64,000 nt of DNA from Mycolicibacterium tusciae (GCF_002086795.1 NZ_MVIM01000003.1:496001-560000), one strand, 5' to 3'; counted from the stretch's first letter, positions 19,406 to 31,449 are shown. Notes: generated from the letters alone by a model not told the origin. Translations and numbers: made by a program.

Positions 19406-20095
19406 ATGTCAACCCATTCCATTGGCTCGGACCAAGCAACGCTGGTCACCGACGAGACGCCCGAAGCCGAACCGCGAGCCGAGATCGTCGTCAAGGGTCG
19501 CAACGTCGAGATTCCCGAGCACTTCCGCATCTACGTCTCAGACAAACTCACTCGCCTGGAACGACTCGACCGCACCATCTACCTCTTCGACGTCGAGCTG
19601 GACCATGAACGCAACCGGCGCCAGCGCAAGAACTGCCAGCACGTCGAGATCACCGCGCGCGGCCGCGGCCCGGTAGTCCGGGGCGAGGCCTGCGCCGACA
19701 GCTTCTACGCCGCGCTGGAGTCCGCGGTCTGCAAACTCGAGAATCGACTTCGGCGAAGCAAGGACCGTCGCAAGATCCACTACGGCGACAAGACCCCGGT
19801 TTCGCTGGCCGAGGCCACCGCGATCGGCCCGATGCCCGACACCCTCAACGGTTCCGGATCGGAATCACCGCAGGTCGACCCGGCGATGCTGGACGACCAC
19901 GAACCCGGACGCATCGTGCGCACCAAGGAGCATCCGGCCACGCCGATGACCACCGACGACGCCCTGTCGCAGATGGAGCTCGTCGGCCACGATTTCTTCC
20001 TGTTCCATGACAAGGAAAGCGACAAACCGTGTGTGGTGTACCGCCGCCACGCCTACGACTACGGACTGATTCGGCTCTCCGACCCGCAAGGCTGA
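19406..20095 (+). CDS. hpf: long ribosome hibernation promoting factor
   Basis: A 229-residue ribosome-binding protein. The N-terminal S30AE/YfiA domain covers about residues 25-125 (VVKGRNVEIPEHFRIYVSDKL; ARGRGPVVRGE), and the C-terminal dimerisation domain about residues 170-228 (ARTKEHP-like hinge, then MELVGHDFFLFHDKESDKPCVVYRRHAYDYGLIRL). The two-domain long form makes inactive 100S ribosomes or protects resting 70S ribosomes. It lies directly before secA1, as in most actinobacteria (Rv3241c). The Shine-Dalgarno is weak, and an in-frame TTG at 19397 is the alternative start. Confidence 0.95.
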   Translation: MSTHSIGSDQATLVTDETPEAEPRAEIVVKGRNVEIPEHFRIYVSDKLTRLERLDRTIYLFDVELDHERNRRQRKNCQHVEITARGRGPVVRGEACADSFYAALESAVCKLENRLRRSKDRRKIHYGDKTPVSLAEATAIGPMPDTLNGSGSESPQVDPAMLDDHEPGRIVRTKEHPATPMTTDDALSQMELVGHDFFLFHDKESDKPCVVYRRHAYDYGLIRLSDPQG

Positions 20096-20194
20096 TCGCT
20101 TCGCCTGACACGCTCGCCGGACTCGGCGTGCCGCGTCGCTACCATGGGTTGAGCTCTATCAGATCCAACCCACCTGGAAAGCCTGAGGAATAGC

Positions 20195-23038
<2,844 letters not shown>

Positions 23039-23042
23039 GGCG

Positions 23043-23558
23043 TCAGCCGATCTGCAGAGCGACGATGCGCCAGCGATCCCGGTAGAGCTCGATGCGTGCG
23101 GCGAGCGCACGCACCCGCGGCCCGTTGGTGAACGTCCCGAACACCTCGGCCTCGGTGCCGTCGGTGCCGTCGACCATGCGCAGCCGTATCCGGTGCAGCC
23201 TCGCGACGGTGCGCACCCCTTGCGGGCGGCCGTTCCGGCTGTGCGATGACCGGCTCAACTCGATGACCGTGTCGATCAGCGCCGGCGCCACCAGCGGCCG
23301 CAGCTGCGCGACCGGCCTGCGCCGGTCGATCACCTCGAGCACCCTTCGCAGCGCGGCGTCGGCGAACATGACGGCGGTGCGCGGCGGATCCGCCTCCCGA
23401 ACGGCCGCCCGGTTTCGCGCGGGGGACGCCGACCGCGAGGCGCGCCGGTGCAGCACCGGCGTCGATCGGCATGCCGCCAAGCCGACGGGCTGCGGCTCGT
23501 AGTCGACCACCGGCGATACCAATGGTGCACCCGGCGTCGGGGTCGGGGATGTGGTCAT
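23043..23558 (-). CDS. secA1-linked conserved protein (DUF6459/Rv3235-like)
   Basis: A 171-residue Ala/Arg/Pro-rich protein. The first 60 residues look disordered and basic; the folded part (about 60-170) holds the segment LRRVLEVIDRRRPVAQLRPLVAPALIDTV and ends in RIELYRDRWRIVALQIG. This pattern is that of the Rv3235-like/DUF6459 family, found opposite secA in many actinobacteria. Function is unknown; the constant link to secA suggests, but does not show, a role near protein export. It ends 4 nt after the secA1 stop, so the two are tightly convergent. Confidence 0.75.
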   Translation of the reverse strand: MTTSPTPTPGAPLVSPVVDYEPQPVGLAACRSTPVLHRRASRSASPARNRAAVREADPPRTAVMFADAALRRVLEVIDRRRPVAQLRPLVAPALIDTVIELSRSSHSRNGRPQGVRTVARLHRIRLRMVDGTDGTEAEVFGTFTNGPRVRALAARIELYRDRWRIVALQIG

Positions 23559-23745
23559 GAAATGCTCTCCGGCGATCGACGGGGATGGACGGCATCTGCC
23601 GGAGAGTTGCAGATCTGTTCATGATCGCACGGTTTGCGGTGGGTTCTCTGCACCCGTGCTGCGGAGCGACAGGATTGGTCGCTACGTTGGTAATCAGAAC
23701 CACCGCGGCCGAGAACCGCGTAGTCAACGAGGGGGCGTCGCGGCG

Positions 23746-25155
23746 ATGGTGACCAGGTTGTCGGCCTCCGACGCGGCGTTCTTCCGTTTGGAGAACACGT
23801 CGACGCCGATGTATGTGGGGTCGCTGTCGATCCTGCGCAAGCCGCGCAACGGATTGAGCTACGAAACCCTGCTCGAAACCGTCGAGCAGCGGCTCCCACA
23901 GATTCCGCGCTACCGCCAGAAGGTTCGCGAAGTGACCCTCGGACTGGCGCGCCCGGTCTGGGTGGACGATCCCGACTTCGATATCACCTACCACATTCGC
24001 CGTTCGGCCCTGCCGTCTCCGGGGAGCGACAACCAGCTGCACGAACTGATCGCGCGGCTGGGCTCCCGGCAGTTGGACAAGTCCAGGCCGCTGTGGGAGA
24101 TGTACCTGATCGAGGGTCTGGCCAAGAACCGGATCGCGATCTACACGAAGTCGCATCAGGCCCTGGTGAACGGGATGACGGCGCTGGAGATCGGACACGT
24201 CATCGCCGACCGCACGCAGAAGCGCCCGGAGTTCGGTGAGGACATCTGGATTCCGGCGCGCGAACCCAGTGACCGCCGGCTGCTGGTCGGTGCCGTCGGC
24301 GAATGGGTGACCCGTCCCGCCGAACAAGTCGGGGAGCTGCGCTCGGCGGTCACCGGTGTCGTCACCAATGCCGGTCAGCTGGCCGACGTCGGCAGGCGAT
24401 TGGTCGACGTGGTCCGTACCGCCGCGCGCGGCACCGCGCCGAACAGCCCGCTGAACACCACGGTGTCGCGCAACCGCCGGTTCGCGGTGGCCAGCGGCGA
24501 CCTGGAGGATTTCCGTCTGGTCCGGGCCCGGTACGACTGCGACGTCAACGACGTGGTGCTCGCGGTGGTGGCGGGTGCGTTGAGGAACTGGCTGCTGTCC
24601 CGTGGCGAGCCGGTGTCGGCGACCACGACGATGCGTGCGATGGCCCCGATGTCGGTCTACCCCGACGCCGATCTCGACACGACGGGCCCCGGCCAGGCGA
24701 TCAGCGAGGTGTCGCCGTTCCTCGTGGATCTTCCGGTAGGTGAGGGCAACGCGGTTGTCCGGCTGTCACAGATCGCGCACACCACCGAGTCGCACCCCAC
24801 CGCCGCCAGCCTGGTTGACGCCAGGACAATCGTCACGCTGTCGGGCTTCGCGCCACCGACGTTGCACGCCATGGGAATTCGCGTGGCAACCGGCTTCTCG
24901 GCGCGCCAGTTCAACCTGCTGATCACCAATGTCCCTGGCGCGCAGAAGCAGATGTACGTCGCGGGCGCCAAGCTGCTCGAGACCTATTCGGTGCCACCGT
25001 TACTGCACAACCAGGTCCTGGCCATCGGTGTGACGTCCTACGACGGCATGCTCTATTTCGGCATCAACGCCGACCGCGACGCGATGAGCGACGTTGACAT
25101 GCTGCCGACCCTGTTGCGCGAATCGCTGGATGAACTGCTCGAAGCCGCACGTTGA
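23746..25155 (+). CDS. WS/DGAT-type acyltransferase with degenerate active-site motif
   Basis: A 469-residue protein of the wax ester synthase/diacylglycerol acyltransferase family, which uses acyl-CoA to make triacylglycerol or wax esters at the membrane. It starts with the family sequence LSASDAAFFRLENTSTPMYVG and keeps the C-terminal block FSARQFNLLITNVPGAQ. The catalytic HHxxxDG is changed to SHQALVNG: the second His (residue 137) remains, the first is Ser and the Asp is Asn. It lies near the desaturase genes, where M. tuberculosis has the Tgs3 homologues (Rv3233c/Rv3234c). ATG 23746 matches the family start; an in-frame start at 23551 is longer than any member should be. Confidence 0.9.
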   Translation: MVTRLSASDAAFFRLENTSTPMYVGSLSILRKPRNGLSYETLLETVEQRLPQIPRYRQKVREVTLGLARPVWVDDPDFDITYHIRRSALPSPGSDNQLHELIARLGSRQLDKSRPLWEMYLIEGLAKNRIAIYTKSHQALVNGMTALEIGHVIADRTQKRPEFGEDIWIPAREPSDRRLLVGAVGEWVTRPAEQVGELRSAVTGVVTNAGQLADVGRRLVDVVRTAARGTAPNSPLNTTVSRNRRFAVASGDLEDFRLVRARYDCDVNDVVLAVVAGALRNWLLSRGEPVSATTTMRAMAPMSVYPDADLDTTGPGQAISEVSPFLVDLPVGEGNAVVRLSQIAHTTESHPTAASLVDARTIVTLSGFAPPTLHAMGIRVATGFSARQFNLLITNVPGAQKQMYVAGAKLLETYSVPPLLHNQVLAIGVTSYDGMLYFGINADRDAMSDVDMLPTLLRESLDELLEAAR

Positions 25156-25210
25156 ACGGTCGTATTTCTGATCTTGGTTGAGATTCAGCCGCGGTGGGAA
25201 TGGCTCATCG

Positions 25211-26956
25211 GTGAGCATCGACGCCGAGAACCCGCATCCGAAAACGTCCGTCCGGCGGACCCTCTCCTCGCCCACCGACCGGGTCATTCCGCACCCAGTC
25301 CTGGATGTACCCGTCGAAGAAGCCGCGTACACGCGGTCACGCGGAGTGGACTGGGTCGTCTTCGGAGTCACCGCAGTCATCGCGGTCGCGTTTCTGGTCT
25401 GGGGCTTCGTCAGTACCCCGTCGCTGGCCGACGCGTCCGGCAGCGCGCTGACCTGGGTCATGGACAACACCGGCTGGTTGTTCGTCCTGACGGGGTCGGG
25501 GTTCGTGATTTTCGTGCTCTGGCTCGCGCTCGGCCGCTACGGAACCATCCCGCTGGGCCGTGACGATGAGGAGCCCGAGTTCAACGGAGTGTCCTGGGTA
25601 TCCATGATGTTCTCCGCAGGCATGGGGATCGGGCTGATGTTCTTCGGTGTCGCCGAGCCCCTGACGCACTTCACCACGCCGCCGCCGGGAACCGGCGACG
25701 CGGGTAATCCGGAGGCGGTCCAGAACGCGTTGGCGACCACGCTGTTCCACTGGACCCTGCACCCCTGGGCGATCTACGCGGTCGTCGGGCTGGCGATCGC
25801 GTACGGCGTGTACCGGAAGGGCCGGCTGCAGCTGATCAGCGCGGCGTTCGTGCCGCTGCTGGGCGAACGCGCAAATGGCCCGTGGGGCAAGGTCATCGAC
25901 ATGCTGGCGATCTTCGCGACGCTGTTCGGATCAGCGGCATCGCTCGGGCTTGGGGCGCTGCAGATCCGCAGCGGCCTGCAGATCGTCGGCGGTATCGGCG
26001 AATCCGGCAACACGATCCTGATCGTGATCATCACCGTGTTGACGATCGCGTTCGTGCTGTCCGCGGTGTCGGGGATCGCCCGCGGCATCCAATGGCTGTC
26101 GAACATCAACATGGTATTGGCCGTCTCGCTGGCGCTGTTCGTATTCGTCGTCGGCCCAACGGTTTTCATTCTCAACCTGATGCCGACCGCGATGGCCAGC
26201 TACCTGGGCGACATCGCGATGATGTCCGCGCGCACCGGGGCCGAGGGCGCCGAGGTCAACACCTGGCTGCAGACGTGGACCATCTTCTACTGGGCGTGGT
26301 GGGTGTCGTGGACGCCGTTCGTCGGCATGTTCATCGCGCGGATCTCGCGTGGGCGCACCATCCGGCAGTTCGTCGCGGGGGTGCTGTTGGTGCCCAGCCT
26401 GGTCTCGCTGGTGTGGTTCGCGGTCTTCGGTGGAGCCGCGATCAAGCTCCAGCAGGAAGGCGTCGACCTCGCGGGTGAGGGCAGCATCGAGGCGCAGCTG
26501 TTCGGTCTGCTCGACCAATACCCGATAGCGACGGTCGCGAGCGTTTTGGTGATGGTGCTGGTCGCGATCTTTTTCGTCTCCGGCGCGGACGCGGCGTCGA
26601 TCGTGATGGGTGCGCTGTCCGAACGCGGGACCATCAAACCGGGCCGGGGCACCGTCATCTTCTGGGGTGTCGCGATGGGAGCGGTGGCGGCGGTGATGCT
26701 GCTGGTAGGTGGAGAAGACGCGCTGAAGGGGCTGCAGACCATCACCATCATCGCGGCTTTGCCCTTCCTGCTCGTCATGATCGGCCTGGCGGTCGCGCTG
26801 GTGAAAGACCTGCGCAACGACCCGAAGGTGGTGCGGCGGCAGTACGCGTCCGAAGCGGTCAACAACGCCGTCGTCAGCGGGGTCACCCAGCACGGCGACG
26901 ATTTCGTGATCGTGGTCGAGAAGGATCCCGACGCCGACAAGAGCGGAGCCGGTTAA
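25211..26956 (+). CDS. BCCT-family transporter (glycine betaine/choline type)
   Basis: A 581-residue carrier with twelve membrane segments, a cytosolic N-tail of about 50 residues and a C-tail of about 45. The TM3 motif GMGIGLMFFG is the form found in sodium-coupled betaine/choline carriers, unlike the substrate:product antiporters. The aromatic WTIFYWAWWVSWTPFVGMFIARISRG in TM8 is the family signature. It imports osmoprotectants such as glycine betaine, similar to M. tuberculosis Rv0917 (betP). GTG 25211 follows GGTGGGAA; a TTG at 25178 would add 11 residues. The TAA stop is part of a TAACCT hexamer that probably drives the next gene. Confidence 0.92.
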   Translation: MSIDAENPHPKTSVRRTLSSPTDRVIPHPVLDVPVEEAAYTRSRGVDWVVFGVTAVIAVAFLVWGFVSTPSLADASGSALTWVMDNTGWLFVLTGSGFVIFVLWLALGRYGTIPLGRDDEEPEFNGVSWVSMMFSAGMGIGLMFFGVAEPLTHFTTPPPGTGDAGNPEAVQNALATTLFHWTLHPWAIYAVVGLAIAYGVYRKGRLQLISAAFVPLLGERANGPWGKVIDMLAIFATLFGSAASLGLGALQIRSGLQIVGGIGESGNTILIVIITVLTIAFVLSAVSGIARGIQWLSNINMVLAVSLALFVFVVGPTVFILNLMPTAMASYLGDIAMMSARTGAEGAEVNTWLQTWTIFYWAWWVSWTPFVGMFIARISRGRTIRQFVAGVLLVPSLVSLVWFAVFGGAAIKLQQEGVDLAGEGSIEAQLFGLLDQYPIATVASVLVMVLVAIFFVSGADAASIVMGALSERGTIKPGRGTVIFWGVAMGAVAAVMLLVGGEDALKGLQTITIIAALPFLLVMIGLAVALVKDLRNDPKVVRRQYASEAVNNAVVSGVTQHGDDFVIVVEKDPDADKSGAG

Positions 26957-26965
26957 CCTTCGGGC

Positions 26966-27463
26966 GTGCGCGTCTACGTCCCAGCGACCCTGGCCATGTT
27001 GCAGCAGCTCGTCGCCGACCAGATGCTGCATGCCCGCAGCGGAACGGCCTTCGCGGTGACGCCGACGCTGCGCGAGGCTTATGCCCAGGGCGACGACGAC
27101 GAACTGGCCGACGTGGCGTTGCGCGAGGCGGCACTGGCCTCGCTGCGACTGCTCGCAGGGGAGGGCGCATCGACCATGCCGTCGCGCCGGGCGGTGGTGG
27201 TGGCCGAGGCCGGTGATCTGACACCTCGACCCGATCTCGACGACGCAGTGGTGCGGCTGTCCGGCCCGATCGCATTCAGCGACGTGATCGCGGCGTACGT
27301 CGACAACGCCGATGCCGAGCCCGCGGTGGTGGCCGCAATCGAGGCTGTCGACGACGCTGACCTCGGTGATGAAGACGCCGAGTTCGTGGTCGGCGATGCC
27401 CAAGACCATGACCTGGCCTGGTACGCCCCGCAGGAGCTGCCGTTCCTGCTGGAGCTGCTGTGA
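26966..27463 (+). CDS. conserved actinobacterial protein, DUF6912 family
   Basis: A 165-residue acidic protein beginning [15 protein letters not shown], the typical start of the DUF6912 family (M. tuberculosis Rv3231c-like). The C-terminus [14 protein letters not shown] is also conserved. No catalytic motif is seen and the function is unknown. GTG 26966 has TAACCT (26954-26959) 6 nt upstream, as for a leaderless message. It precedes the ferredoxin reductase gene by 52 bp, which holds the operator of that gene, so the two are separate units. Confidence 0.85.
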   Translation: MRVYVPATLAMLQQLVADQMLHARSGTAFAVTPTLREAYAQGDDDELADVALREAALASLRLLAGEGASTMPSRRAVVVAEAGDLTPRPDLDDAVVRLSGPIAFSDVIAAYVDNADAEPAVVAAIEAVDDADLGDEDAEFVVGDAQDHDLAWYAPQELPFLLELL

Positions 27464-27491
27464 CGGCGGTAACTGTATTGAGTACGGGACC

Positions 27492-27515
27492 GTAAGTTAC
27501 GGTACCGTAGGTTAC
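27492..27515 (+). promoter_or_regulatory. operator before the desaturase reductase gene
   Basis: GTAAGTTACG (27492-27501), spacer GTAC, CGTAGGTTAC (27506-27515): an inverted repeat in a 10-4-10 layout, 8 of 10 positions paired. It abuts the GTG start at 27516. The right half and the layout are identical to the operator in front of desA3, so one regulator, probably TetR-like, should bind both. Confidence 0.7.
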
Positions 27516-28679
27516 GTGGCCAAGAACTCGATAAAGATCTCGGCTCAAGTCGCCGACACTGCCCGAGCGGGTGTCGTCGGTGAGAAGCACCCGGCCTGGC
27601 ATGCGCTGCGTACCGTCGCTCAGCGGATCACCACACCGCTGCTACCCGACGACTACCTCAAACTCGCCAACCCCCTGTGGTCGGCGCGTGAACTGCGCGG
27701 CCGAGTGGTGGAAGTGCGCCGCGAGACCGAGGATTCGGCCACCCTCGTCATCAAGCCGGGGTGGGGCTTTTCCTTCGACTACCAGCCGGGCCAGTACATC
27801 GGCATCGGGTTGCTGGTCGACGGCCGCTGGCGTTGGCGGTCGTATTCGCTGACCTCGAGCCCGGTCACGGCCGGCGCCGCGGGACCGGTGATTTCCAGGT
27901 CGAGGCGCACCATCACGATCACGGTCAAGGCCATGCCCGAGGGATTCCTGTCGACCCACCTCGTCGGCGGGGTCGCGCCCGGCACAATCGTGCGACTGGC
28001 CGCGCCGCAGGGCAACTTCGTGATGCCCGACCCGGCTCCGGCGAAGGTGCTGTTCATCACCGGCGGTTCGGGCATCACCCCGGTGATGTCGATGCTGCGT
28101 ACCCTGACCCGTCGCGATCAGGTCACCGATATCGTCCACTTGCATTCGGCGCCAACGGAATCCGATGTGCTCTTCGCGACGGAGCTGGCAGACCTGGAGC
28201 GTGGTCATGAGGGGTACCGCCTACGACTGCGTGCCACCCGAACTGAGGGACGCCTGGATCTGTCTCGCCTTGACCACGAGGTGCCCGACTGGCGCGAGCG
28301 CCAGGTCTGGGCGTGCGGCCCCGAGGGCATGCTCGACGCCGCTGAGCGCGTGTGGTCGGCCGCGGGCATCGCCGATCTGCTGCACCTGGAACGTTTCGCG
28401 GTGTCCAAGGCCGCGGCACACGGTCAGGGCGGCACCGTGGAGTTCGCGCGCAGTGGCAAGACCGTCACCGTGGACGCCGCGACGCCGTTGATGGATGCCG
28501 GCGAGGATGTCGGTGTGCGGATGCCGTTCGGCTGCCGCATGGGTATCTGCCAGTCATGCGTCGTGGGTCTGATCGAGGGACACGTCCGCGACCTGCGGAC
28601 GGGTGCCGAGCATGAACCCGGCTCGCGGATACAAACCTGTATTTCCGCAGCTTCCGGCGATTGTGTACTGGACGTATGA
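27516..28679 (+). CDS. ferredoxin reductase-type electron donor of DesA3
   Basis: A 387-residue oxidoreductase in the order FAD domain, NAD(P)H domain, C-terminal plant-type [2Fe-2S] ferredoxin. RSYSLTS (about residues 108-114) binds [17 protein letters not shown] (about 182-195) binds the nicotinamide nucleotide, and the cluster ligands are CRMGICQSC (about 338-346) plus the distal Cys in [12 protein letters not shown]. It passes electrons from NADPH to the acyl-CoA desaturase encoded next. This pair is Rv3230c-DesA3 (Rv3229c) in M. tuberculosis, which makes oleoyl-CoA from stearoyl-CoA. GTG 27516 lies directly after the operator. Confidence 0.95.
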   Translation: MAKNSIKISAQVADTARAGVVGEKHPAWHALRTVAQRITTPLLPDDYLKLANPLWSARELRGRVVEVRRETEDSATLVIKPGWGFSFDYQPGQYIGIGLLVDGRWRWRSYSLTSSPVTAGAAGPVISRSRRTITITVKAMPEGFLSTHLVGGVAPGTIVRLAAPQGNFVMPDPAPAKVLFITGGSGITPVMSMLRTLTRRDQVTDIVHLHSAPTESDVLFATELADLERGHEGYRLRLRATRTEGRLDLSRLDHEVPDWRERQVWACGPEGMLDAAERVWSAAGIADLLHLERFAVSKAAAHGQGGTVEFARSGKTVTVDAATPLMDAGEDVGVRMPFGCRMGICQSCVVGLIEGHVRDLRTGAEHEPGSRIQTCISAASGDCVLDV

Positions 28680-28692
28680 GGTTTACCGACCA

Positions 28693-28716
28693 GTAACCTA
28701 CGGGTACGTAGGTTAC
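28693..28716 (+). promoter_or_regulatory. operator before desA3
   Basis: GTAACCTACG (28693-28702), spacer GGTA, CGTAGGTTAC (28707-28716): a perfect 10-bp inverted repeat. TACGAT (28714-28719) overlapping its right arm is a possible -10. It shares its right half with the site at 27492-27515. The 13-nt gap to the reductase stop makes desA3 separately controllable by the same factor. Confidence 0.75.
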
Positions 28717-28747
28717 GATAACGTAGGCACCGAGAGGAGGCTGAAAG

Positions 28748-29995
28748 ATGGCAATCACTGACGTTCCTGAATTCGCGCACCTGACCGATGCGGACATCGA
28801 GAATCTGGCTGTTGAGCTGGACTCGATCCGCCAGGACATCGAAGACTCCCGCGGGGAGCGCGACGCGCGCTACATCCGCCGCACCATCGCGGCCCAGCGT
28901 GCCCTCGAGTTGGCGGGCCGGCTGACGCTCGCCGCAAGCTCGCGCCGCTCGGCATGGTGGGCGGGCACCGTCACCCTGGGGGTGGCCAAGATCATCGAGA
29001 ACATGGAGATCGGCCACAACGTCATGCACGGCCAGTGGGACTGGATGAACGATCCCGAGATTCACTCCTCGACGTGGGAGTGGGACATGAGCGGGTCGTC
29101 CAAGCACTGGCGCTTCACCCACAACTTCATGCATCACAAGTACACGAACATCCTGGGCATGGACGATGATGTGGGCTACGGCGTGATTCGTGTGACGCGC
29201 GACGCGAAGTGGAAGCCGTTCAATCTGTACGGCAACCTGCTGTTCAACACACTCCTGGCCATCGGCTTCGAGTGGGGCGTCGGACTGCAACACCTGGAGC
29301 TCGGCAAGATCGCCAAGGGCGGCGACGACCGTGTCGCGACGATGAAGCGCGTGCGTGAGTTCGGTGTGAAGGCGGGTCACCAGATCGCCAAGGATTACGT
29401 GGTGTGGCCGGCGCTGACGTCGTTGTCGCCGGGGGCGACGTTCAAATCGACACTCAAGGCCAATGCGGTCGCCAACGTCATCCGCAATGTGTGGGCCAAC
29501 GCCGTCATCTTCTGCGGTCACTTCCCTGATGGCGCAGAGAAATTCACCAAGACCGACATGGTCGGCGAGAGCAAGGGTCAGTGGTACCTGCGCCAGATGC
29601 TGGGTAGTGCCAACTTCGAAGCGGGTCCTGCGCTGCGGTTCATGAGCGGCAACCTGTCCCATCAGATCGAGCATCACCTGTACCCGGACCTGCCGAGCAA
29701 CCGGTACGAGGAGATCTCGATCCGGGTGCGCCAGTTGTGCGACAAGTACGACCTGCCCTACACGACGGGCAACTTCCTTATGCAGTACGGCAAGACGTGG
29801 CGCACCATCGCCAAGCTGTCGCTGCCGGACAAGTACCTGCGCGCCACGCGCGACGATGCGCCGGAGACCCGCAGCGAGCGGATGTTCGACGAACTCGAGC
29901 CCGAGCAGCGACGCGGGCTCAAGTCGGCGATCTCCGCTGTGCGCGCACGACGCCGTGAGAAGCGGCTGCAAAGCGGCCGGGAACTCGCCGCCTGA
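28748..29995 (+). CDS. desA3: stearoyl-CoA 9-desaturase DesA3
   Basis: A 415-residue membrane di-iron desaturase that puts a cis double bond at carbon 9 of stearoyl-CoA. The three histidine boxes are HNVMHG (about residues 93-98), HNFMHHKYTN (about 125-134) and HQIEHHLYPD (about 305-314), in the order of acyl-CoA/acyl-lipid desaturases. ATG is preceded by GAGAGGAGG at 7 nt. The electron donor is the upstream reductase, which has the same operator. A strong terminator follows. The known M. tuberculosis enzyme is short-lived because of its N-terminus; I cannot judge that here. Confidence 0.96.
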   Translation: MAITDVPEFAHLTDADIENLAVELDSIRQDIEDSRGERDARYIRRTIAAQRALELAGRLTLAASSRRSAWWAGTVTLGVAKIIENMEIGHNVMHGQWDWMNDPEIHSSTWEWDMSGSSKHWRFTHNFMHHKYTNILGMDDDVGYGVIRVTRDAKWKPFNLYGNLLFNTLLAIGFEWGVGLQHLELGKIAKGGDDRVATMKRVREFGVKAGHQIAKDYVVWPALTSLSPGATFKSTLKANAVANVIRNVWANAVIFCGHFPDGAEKFTKTDMVGESKGQWYLRQMLGSANFEAGPALRFMSGNLSHQIEHHLYPDLPSNRYEEISIRVRQLCDKYDLPYTTGNFLMQYGKTWRTIAKLSLPDKYLRATRDDAPETRSERMFDELEPEQRRGLKSAISAVRARRREKRLQSGRELAA

Positions 29996-30013
29996 TCTGA
30001 TCGACCGAGAGAG

Positions 30014-30041
30014 AGCCCTCCCCAGCCGGGGAGGGCTTTTT
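30014..30041 (+). terminator. intrinsic terminator of desA3
   Basis: AGCCCTCCCC (30014-30023), loop AGCC, GGGGAGGGCT (30028-30037), followed by five T (30037-30041). A perfect stem with a U-tract, 18 nt after the desA3 stop. Confidence 0.93.
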
Positions 30042-30189
30042 CGTGTCCGCCGATCGGGGGACACGCGAATCCCCCGGTGGACCGGCTGATCGCCCGACAT
30101 ACACCGGCGCTGGGAGGCGGCATCCTTGAGTCATCGCAGGCACACCCCGGCGATATGGCCGAAAGGCCAACTCACACAGGAGTATCGAC

Positions 30190-30417
30190 ATGAAGAACAA
30201 CACCTTCGCCAAGACCGTCGCCCGCATCGCACTGCCGCTGGCCATCGGTGCCGCCGCGCTGGGCATGGCCGGCATCGCCAACGCCCAGACCCAAGAACCG
30301 GTCGGCCCGGGCTACCAGTATGCCCCGACGACCACCGCGCACCCCGCCCCCCAGGCGCCCACCACCCATCACGGCGTGGGTCGCGTCGAGGAAATGGTCC
30401 CCGGCTACCACCGCTGA
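30190..30417 (+). CDS. small secreted protein, unknown function
   Basis: A 75-residue protein. The first 32 residues form a classical signal peptide (KNNTFAKTVAR, hydrophobic core, cleavage after ANA). The mature part is only about 43 residues, rich in Pro, Thr, His and Tyr (PTTTAHPAPQAPTTHHG), without cysteines. GGAG lies 8-10 nt before the ATG. It is flanked by the desA3 terminator and its own terminator (30432-30459), so it is a single-gene unit. I do not recognise a family. The His/Pro-rich tail could bind metal, but there is no evidence for this. Confidence 0.75.
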   Translation: MKNNTFAKTVARIALPLAIGAAALGMAGIANAQTQEPVGPGYQYAPTTTAHPAPQAPTTHHGVGRVEEMVPGYHR

Positions 30418-30431
30418 GCCACACCCCTCTA

Positions 30432-30459
30432 GAGGCCCTCTCCGCAAGGAGAGGGCCTC
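30432..30459. terminator. terminator between the small secreted gene and rsgA
   Basis: GAGGCCCTCTCC (30432-30443), loop GCAA, GGAGAGGGCCTC (30448-30459): a perfect 12-bp stem with a GNRA tetraloop, then ACCTTTT. It lies between two convergent genes and may act in both directions, although the rsgA side lacks a T-run. Confidence 0.85.
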
Positions 30460-30465
30460 ACCTTT

Positions 30466-31449
30466 TCAGTGGCCTTCCCGCAGCGCCGCTAGCAGTCGGC
30501 GTGCGGCGGCGACCCGAACGGCGGCGGGGCCGGTCAGCATGTCGAGCGCGCATTCGGGGTCGGCAGGCGGGCCCATGTGGCCGCAACCCCTCGGGCAGTC
30601 GTCGATCGCCTCGGCCAGATCGGAGAAAGCGAGCATCACATCATCGGGTTCGATGTGTGCCAGGCCGAACGACCGGATCCCGGGAGTGTCGACCACCCAG
30701 CCTCCGACGCTCAGTGGGAGCGCGACCGATTGCGTTGAGGTATGCCTGCCTCGGCCCATGTCCGTCACTACACCGGTTGCCCGATCCGCTTCCGGAACAA
30801 GGCGATTCACCAACGTCGACTTACCGACCCCGGAATGTCCGAGCAGTACCGTTATCTTCCCGGCGAGCAGTGGGGCCACGGCGTCGAGTGGATCGTCTCG
30901 TCCGGCGGTCGTGACTTTGAGATCGAGGTCGGCGAATTCGGCGGCGAACGGCTCGGGGGGTGCGAGGTCGGTCTTGGTGAGGCACAGAATGGGTTCCAGG
31001 CCGCCGGCGTACGCGGCGATGAGTGCGCGCTGCACCAGACCTGTGCGCGGCGGCGGGTCGGCGAGAGCGACCACCATCAACAGCTGATCGGCGTTGGCGA
31101 CGACGACGCGTTCGGTGGGATCGGTGTCATCGGCGGTGCGGCGCAACACGGTTCGCCGCTCACCGCGTCGAACGATGCGAGCCAGCGTGTCCTGCTTGCC
31201 CGAGACGTCGCCGACGATGTCAACGTCGTCGCCGACGACGATAGGCGTGCGCCCCAGTTCGCGTGCTCGCATGGCGGTGACCAGGCGGTCGGGGTCGTGG
31301 TCGAGCGCGCATCCCCACCGGCCGCGGTCAACGGTGACGACCATGGCTTCGTGGGCGTCTGCGTGATCCGGGCGGTTCTTTGTGCGCGGCCGCGATCCTC
31401 TGCCCGGACGGACCCGGACGTCGGACTCGTCGTACTCGCGAGGGCTCAA
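30466..31449 (-). CDS. rsgA: ribosome small-subunit GTPase RsgA
   Basis: A 327-residue circularly permuted GTPase that helps mature the 30S subunit. The motif order is permuted as expected: G4 TKTDL comes before G1 GHSGVGKST and G3 DTPG. An OB-like part precedes it ([25 protein letters not shown]), and the C-terminal zinc site is [19 protein letters not shown] 31449 overlaps the aroA stop (TTGA) and gives the length of M. tuberculosis Rv3228 (about 330); the longer open frame upstream lies in aroA. It is translationally coupled to aroA. Confidence 0.93.
   Translation of the reverse strand: MSPREYDESDVRVRPGRGSRPRTKNRPDHADAHEAMVVTVDRGRWGCALDHDPDRLVTAMRARELGRTPIVVGDDVDIVGDVSGKQDTLARIVRRGERRTVLRRTADDTDPTERVVVANADQLLMVVALADPPPRTGLVQRALIAAYAGGLEPILCLTKTDLAPPEPFAAEFADLDLKVTTAGRDDPLDAVAPLLAGKITVLLGHSGVGKSTLVNRLVPEADRATGVVTDMGRGRHTSTQSVALPLSVGGWVVDTPGIRSFGLAHIEPDDVMLAFSDLAEAIDDCPRGCGHMGPPADPECALDMLTGPAAVRVAAARRLLAALREGH

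Noticed and set aside
19317..19676. Alternative 119-codon gene upstream of and overlapping hpf
   Set aside because: Pro/Arg/Thr-rich shadow-like translation that runs into the hpf coding region in another frame.
25931..27409. 492-codon reverse frame over the BCCT gene
   Set aside because: Arg/His/Asp-rich antisense shadow of a transporter with clear family motifs.
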